NCBI GenBank assembly: GCA_029242325.1
Contig: JAQWUD010000019.1
Span: forward strand, 43,891 to 107,890
From: Luminiphilus sp.
Lineage (GTDB): Bacteria; Pseudomonadota; Gammaproteobacteria; Pseudomonadales; Halieaceae
Direction of reading: 5' to 3'
DNA length: 64,000 bases
The notes beneath the pieces were generated by a model. It searched no databases, was not told where the DNA came from, and saw nothing but the letters and a program-made list of their open reading frames with translations. This document shows, piece by piece, positions 60,564-64,000 of this stretch; positions within the stretch are counted from its first letter, which is position 1, and the number at the start of each line of letters is the position of its first letter. The position numbers were made by a program, and so were the translations under genes.

Positions 60564-61683
60564 GCTTCCTCCTCATAAATGGGCTGCGTTTATGAGCCCT
60601 CTGCCTGACGAAATTAAGGCACCTGAGTTCATCATTGACGATGTAATAGCCGCAGGGACAGTCGTGATTGCTGGAGAGCGGGGTCTTGGGAAAACATCAG
60701 CACTCGTTCCCCTTATGGCGGCAGCCGCGGGTCTTGCTGTGGACTTCCCGCTGAAGGCAACGATAAGGAGGCACGTTGTTTATGTCTCTGAGTATGTTGA
60801 ACAAGTGCAGAGAATCCTCATGGCGATGCGCACCAATGGCCAGTTAGTTGATGACGACGCCGAGGTGGAGAGACGGTTCAAGCTCGTTCCTGCGGCCCGA
60901 ATGAAGGCTCAGGAAATCACTAAGTTGAAACCGCACCTAGATGATCTGTGGGATAACAACGACAGGGTTGATGGCGGCAACTACTGTGCTTCACCTGTTC
61001 TGGCTCTGGACACAACAAACGCCACCATCGACCTCGATAACATCTCGGATAACAGTGAGGTGTCAAAGGCCGTATCTACGCTCAGGGAAGGGTTGAGTCC
61101 CATCAATGTCATTCTTGTCGGTCACATCGCCAAGTCTCAACGCTCAGACATCAAATCAATATCCTTTGTTGGTGCTGGAGCTTGGGAAGGCGATACCCAG
61201 CAGAATCTTTACCTCGTTAGTGAAAATGACTGCCGGTATCTGGTTCTTGGTAAGAAGCGATTTGAGACTGATGTGCGTGAATACCTGCTTCACAGCCGCG
61301 GAGCTGAAATGCAGGGCATTAATAAGCTAGGGGAGACGAAGGAGATGCAGTGTTTCTACAGCATCCCAGAACCCATCTCAGACTCGCTGAAAGCGGAGCG
61401 CAAAGCCGAGCAGAAGCGTGACTCTGCTGAGCGCAATTTTTTTAGTGTTAAAAAAGATTGCCTAGACCTCATCACTAGGGAACCAGGCATCAAGGTTGGG
61501 GTAATTAAAGCGTGCATGTCAAAGCGCAACGAGACCGTTGGTGCGGCGCTTGAGAGTTTGATCGACAGTGGGCAGGTTGGGATGGAGGAGAATGGGAAGG
61601 CCAAGAGGTACTACCCCGCGACACATCCCGAGGCGGATTCACTGACCGAAGATCTAGGGGATTATCGTTCCGCCCCCCTATAG
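60553..61683 (+). CDS. RepA-like AAA-family ATPase
   Basis: 376 residues from ATG 60553 with GGGGG 8 bases upstream. RecA/RepA-type ATPase: Walker A AGERGLGKTSA at about 40, the strand VVYVSEYVEQVQRIL, and a Walker B-like VLALDTTNATIDL, then VILVGHIAKSQRSD. The C-terminal 80 residues look like a winged helix (GVIKACMSKRNETVGAALESLIDSGQVG). Such proteins are replicative helicases of plasmids and phage satellites. An AT-rich non-coding stretch follows directly, which could include an origin. Confidence 0.8.
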   Translation: MSFELPPHKWAAFMSPLPDEIKAPEFIIDDVIAAGTVVIAGERGLGKTSALVPLMAAAAGLAVDFPLKATIRRHVVYVSEYVEQVQRILMAMRTNGQLVDDDAEVERRFKLVPAARMKAQEITKLKPHLDDLWDNNDRVDGGNYCASPVLALDTTNATIDLDNISDNSEVSKAVSTLREGLSPINVILVGHIAKSQRSDIKSISFVGAGAWEGDTQQNLYLVSENDCRYLVLGKKRFETDVREYLLHSRGAEMQGINKLGETKEMQCFYSIPEPISDSLKAERKAEQKRDSAERNFFSVKKDCLDLITREPGIKVGVIKACMSKRNETVGAALESLIDSGQVGMEENGKAKRYYPATHPEADSLTEDLGDYRSAPL

Positions 61684-61965
61684 ATATATATCCGGGGAAC
61701 GGGTTGGCTGGTTTTAACCACCAGCCTGACCCTCCCCAGTCCCTAATTTCAGGGAAGCTATGGGAACGATGGGGAATACTTAGTAGTAATCAGGATGGGG
61801 TTAAGAGAGATACAAAGTAACTGAATATCAAAAGATAGTAATGAGTGAGAAGGTTAGTAATTTTTATCAACCTAAGTGGTTTTACTCAGAGATCCAGCGG
61901 TTGATGTGTGTGCTTGTATAGGTACCCCTAACCCTCATTAATTCATTAATCGGGCATAAATCACT
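61684..61965. other. Non-coding stretch of 282 bases after the RepA-like gene
   Basis: AT-rich, with a hairpin GGCTGGT (61706-61712) / ACCAGCC (61720-61726), repeated short TAGTAAT-like words between about 61780 and 61860, and a palindromic ATTAATTCATTAAT near 61938-61951. There is no open frame of note. Possible origin or att/regulatory DNA of the element. Confidence 0.4.
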
Positions 61966-62241
61966 ATGGGAAAAGCCATGAATAAACGCGGTAGACCCAA
62001 GGGTATGCGAGCCACTCAATTGGATATTCAACGCAGGCTTTACGAACACCCAGACAGACAGAAGGTTATTGAGTCGATCTATCGTGCTGCTTTAGACGAT
62101 GACCACAAATGCCAGGCGGTAGCGATGAAGCTGATCATGGATCGGGTATTACCTGTTTCACTCTGTGACAAGGATGCAGACATCAATAAAGCCATCAGTA
62201 TCAACATCACATCAGTCAGCTCAGACGATATGCCGCAGTAG
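61966..62241 (+). CDS. Terminase small subunit-like protein
   Basis: 91 residues (87 if ATG 61978 is used). The basic start MNKRGRPKGMRATQLDIQRRL and the helical segment VIESIYRAALDDDHKCQAVAMKLIMDRVLPV resemble DUF5681/TerS-like proteins of phages and satellites. The similarity is by pattern only and the protein is short. A TerS homologue would fit a phage-satellite element. Confidence 0.5.
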   Translation: MGKAMNKRGRPKGMRATQLDIQRRLYEHPDRQKVIESIYRAALDDDHKCQAVAMKLIMDRVLPVSLCDKDADINKAISINITSVSSDDMPQ

Positions 62242-62374
62242 GACAAGCTGCCCCCGAGAGAGGGTATTTCGGCAGAGTAGGCCGTTAACGAGAATTGATA
62301 CCGCGTTTGGAAAAACGTAGGCTATAGATGGCACTTTAGGTCAGGGTTTTTGATGAAATACTGGGGAGTGGATA

Positions 62375-62923
62375 ATGTCCGAAGACGAATTTGTGGCGTG
62401 TTTGGTGATTTGGATGGGCGCCGGCGTAGGGACTTACGTTTATTCTGACGTAGTTCAGGAAGGGCGCGAATTCTCTGTCGGCAACGCGCTCATTAGCTCG
62501 GTATTTGGCGCAGTCATTCTGCCATGGCTGCTAATCAGTGCTGTGATTAAGGCCGCCACAGAGGCCAAGGAATTAGAAAAGAAGGAAACAACTGCCGCGA
62601 AGGCAAGAGCAACAAAGGAAAAAAGAAGGCAAGCGGCTCTGCAGGGTTACGGCAAATTGCTGCAGGATTTAGACGCCTCGCGAAAATCATTTGAAGAGCA
62701 AGGCCAGATTTTAGATGAACAATTTTTTAAAAACTGCATCAAACTAGCAACAGATGTCGGATACCTCACTTCTCAAGAGGTGGAACACGGAGCATCGGTT
62801 TTCGCAATCATCAAGTTTGCAAGATTGAATGTATTCTCTAGTTTTTCTGACGAAAAAGCTGCTGAAAAATACGCCGATAAGTTAGGGAAAGCTTTAAAGA
62901 AAGTTAAGAAATATGACGGGTAG
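62375..62923 (+). CDS. Hypothetical membrane/coiled-coil protein
   Basis: 182 residues. Two hydrophobic segments at about 5-23 and 38-60, then a Lys/Glu/Ala-rich coiled coil (ELEKKETTAAKARATKEKRR) and a helical tail. GGGGAG lies 8 bases before the ATG. It is followed after 6 bases by another Glu/Gln-rich gene, so they are probably coexpressed. No family recognised. Confidence 0.65.
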   Translation: MSEDEFVACLVIWMGAGVGTYVYSDVVQEGREFSVGNALISSVFGAVILPWLLISAVIKAATEAKELEKKETTAAKARATKEKRRQAALQGYGKLLQDLDASRKSFEEQGQILDEQFFKNCIKLATDVGYLTSQEVEHGASVFAIIKFARLNVFSSFSDEKAAEKYADKLGKALKKVKKYDG

Positions 62924-62929
62924 CGGAAA

Positions 62930-63481
62930 ATGTTAAACAAGGAAATTATTCAAGCCGCATATGGCCAATTGAAAAAGGCCAGTCTTAGCAACCTCCAGCC
63001 TATTATCGACGAACTGGAACTGCTAGGCATTGAGCATTCAGAACAAGACGTAATTTTAGCTTTTCAGCTTGTTGAGCAATCAGAGTCTCTCAAGGATGCT
63101 TTGGAGCGAGGGACACAGCTTACCGACAGCTCTCGCGAAGAGGCATTGTCAGCTGCTCAGAATCAAATGGAGATAGCCAAACAAGAAGAGGCAGAATTCA
63201 AGCGACAACAGGAACGTGATCGAAAGGAGCAAGCCGCAAGTCTTGAGCAAGCCGAGTTATCTAATGTGAACAGCAGAATCTGCGACTACACAGTCGTAGC
63301 AGCCAAAACTCAGGCGGTATTGATTCAGGGCGTGAAAGCTGCGATGGCTGACGGATGGATTCCATTTGGAGGTGTATCTGCAGCTGCTTTTGGGGTGTCG
63401 CCAGTGGCAGGCAATCAATACATTCAGGCCCTGGTGAAGTACAGAACGGCAGAATCTCAGAAAATTCATAGTAATTTTTAG
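62930..63481 (+). CDS. Hypothetical protein with DUF1737-like C-terminus
   Basis: 183 residues. Helical N-terminal half, a coiled coil near 70-108 (QNQMEIAKQEEAEFKRQQERDRKEQ), and a C-terminal domain with YTVVAAKTQAVLIQGVKAAMADGWIPFGGVS, which follows the DUF1737 pattern (short domain with GWxPxGG). Function unknown. It lies 6 bases after the membrane/coiled-coil gene. Confidence 0.65.
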   Translation: MLNKEIIQAAYGQLKKASLSNLQPIIDELELLGIEHSEQDVILAFQLVEQSESLKDALERGTQLTDSSREEALSAAQNQMEIAKQEEAEFKRQQERDRKEQAASLEQAELSNVNSRICDYTVVAAKTQAVLIQGVKAAMADGWIPFGGVSAAAFGVSPVAGNQYIQALVKYRTAESQKIHSNF

Positions 63482-63500
63482 GCGGCAGTGCAAAGGCTGG

Positions 63501-63797
63501 TTGCGACTAATCATCGAGGGCAAACATTTACGTACCCTGACGCTCGATACGGGCCGTACAACGATCCTTTTAGAAAACCCCTTTTGGCATGCCATTGAAT
63601 ATCTGGCGTTAGAGGATGGCCATGCTAATTGGCGGGACTGGTTCCACGAAAACATCTTGGACGGATGGGATTCGGATACACCGTTAACGAGTCATGTCCG
63701 ATGTACTGTTTTGATGATGTTGTTAGAGGATTTGAAGGTTTTTAGTGACCTTTCGCGAGATGATCTCAACCGGGACTGCCTACCTTCAATAATTTGA
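63501..63797 (+). CDS. Ribbon-helix-helix (RHH_4-like) protein
   Basis: 98 residues from TTG 63501 (AAGG is 6 bases upstream; no in-frame ATG precedes the domain). The segment LDTGRTTILLENPFWHAIEYLALEDG matches the RHH_4 pattern (T-I-LE-FW-L-IA), a small DNA-binding fold, followed by NWRDWFHENI. It may regulate island genes. Its end overlaps the convergent partial gene. Confidence 0.6.
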   Translation: MRLIIEGKHLRTLTLDTGRTTILLENPFWHAIEYLALEDGHANWRDWFHENILDGWDSDTPLTSHVRCTVLMMLLEDLKVFSDLSRDDLNRDCLPSII

Positions 63798-64000
63798 AAT
63801 CGATCCAATCTTGTGGAACCTGAGCGTCAATCTCTACTGAGTTACCTGACAAATTGGGTAGTTTTTTCAATTTAGCAAGTAGTTCTGAGGACGCGTTTTC
63901 AACCCTCATTCTTAAAATTGTACCGCTTGCAAGTGAATCTACTTTAGAACTCCAACCTAGCACTGAGAAGGAAAACTTCGCGATATCGCCGCATCGACTC
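63766..64000 (-). CDS. C-terminal part of an unknown protein, cut by window end
   Basis: The minus-strand frame is open from the stop at 63766 to the last base, at least 77 residues (…DIAKFSFSVLGWSSKVDSLA…VPQDWIDFKLLKVGSPG). No family is recognised. It overlaps the end of the ribbon-helix-helix gene by 32 bases, tail to tail. The 5' part lies beyond the window. Confidence 0.4.
   Translation of the reverse strand, partial: SRCGDIAKFSFSVLGWSSKVDSLASGTILRMRVENASSELLAKLKKLPNLSGNSVEIDAQVPQDWIDFKLLKVGSPG

Overview
The window reads as an ordinary chromosomal stretch of a marine gammaproteobacterium, followed at the right end by a mobile island. The zipA-ligA and gltA/sdhCDAB/sucAB-lpd-sucCD orders, the PhoB/PhoR pair, an exosortase H pair and a photolyase/sigma factor/MerR cluster suggest a Halieaceae (OM60/NOR5)-like organism. 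That placement is inference from gene content and protein style, not from a marker-gene comparison. Base composition is moderately GC-rich through the core and visibly more AT-rich after about 61.7 kb.

Region 1 (1-6.8 kb): the end of zipA, ligA, a lysozyme-fold lipoprotein, phoB-phoR behind a clear Pho box, and hisC. Region 2 (6.8-20.7 kb): central carbon metabolism. gltA is followed by a ketoacyl-ACP synthase III and is divergent from sdhCDAB, then sucA-sucB-lpd-sucC-sucD, ending in a strong terminator. Together these encode citrate synthase, succinate dehydrogenase, the 2-oxoglutarate dehydrogenase complex and succinyl-CoA synthetase. Region 3 (20.8-30.6 kb): htpG behind a heat-shock type promoter, sixA, an alpha/beta hydrolase, folE, prmB, aroC, a small membrane protein, an exported methyltransferase-fold protein, a TusA-like protein, epmC, pdxB and msrB.

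Region 4 (30.6-32.0 kb): a decayed segment lying between a degenerate tRNA-Gly copy and the intact tRNA-Gly/tRNA-Glu pair; it carries a broken outer-membrane protein gene. Region 5 (32.0-38.3 kb): an ABC-2 exporter, queF, then a three-gene unit of YfiR-like protein, CHASE8-type hybrid histidine kinase and outer-membrane protein, and tRNA-Ser. Region 6 (38.3-41.6 kb): a tiny membrane protein, an SDR, an LLM-type flavin monooxygenase and two gene-poor gaps. Region 7 (41.6-48.7 kb): LPS inner-core heptose genes gmhA, gmhB, a WaaC-type heptosyltransferase and hldE, with two tandem O-antigen-ligase-like membrane proteins and a sulfotransferase. hldD is not in the window.

Region 8 (48.8-58.4 kb): an amidohydrolase remnant and a cyclase-family protein; then sirtuin-photolyase, an SDR39U1 epimerase, and a group 2-like sigma factor divergent from a MerR regulator, which resembles known light/oxidative-stress regulons; then an NSS transporter-exosortase H-exosortase partner operon; then tRNA-Leu. 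Region 9 (58.4 kb to end): an integrative element beside tRNA-Leu with integrase, a winged-helix protein, a RepA-like ATPase, a terminase-small-subunit-like protein and unrecognised cargo, running off the window. I consider the most interesting items to be the sigma/MerR control region (repeated GACAA half-sites and a hairpin covering the sigma start), the YfiR-CHASE8-kinase unit, and the satellite-like island.
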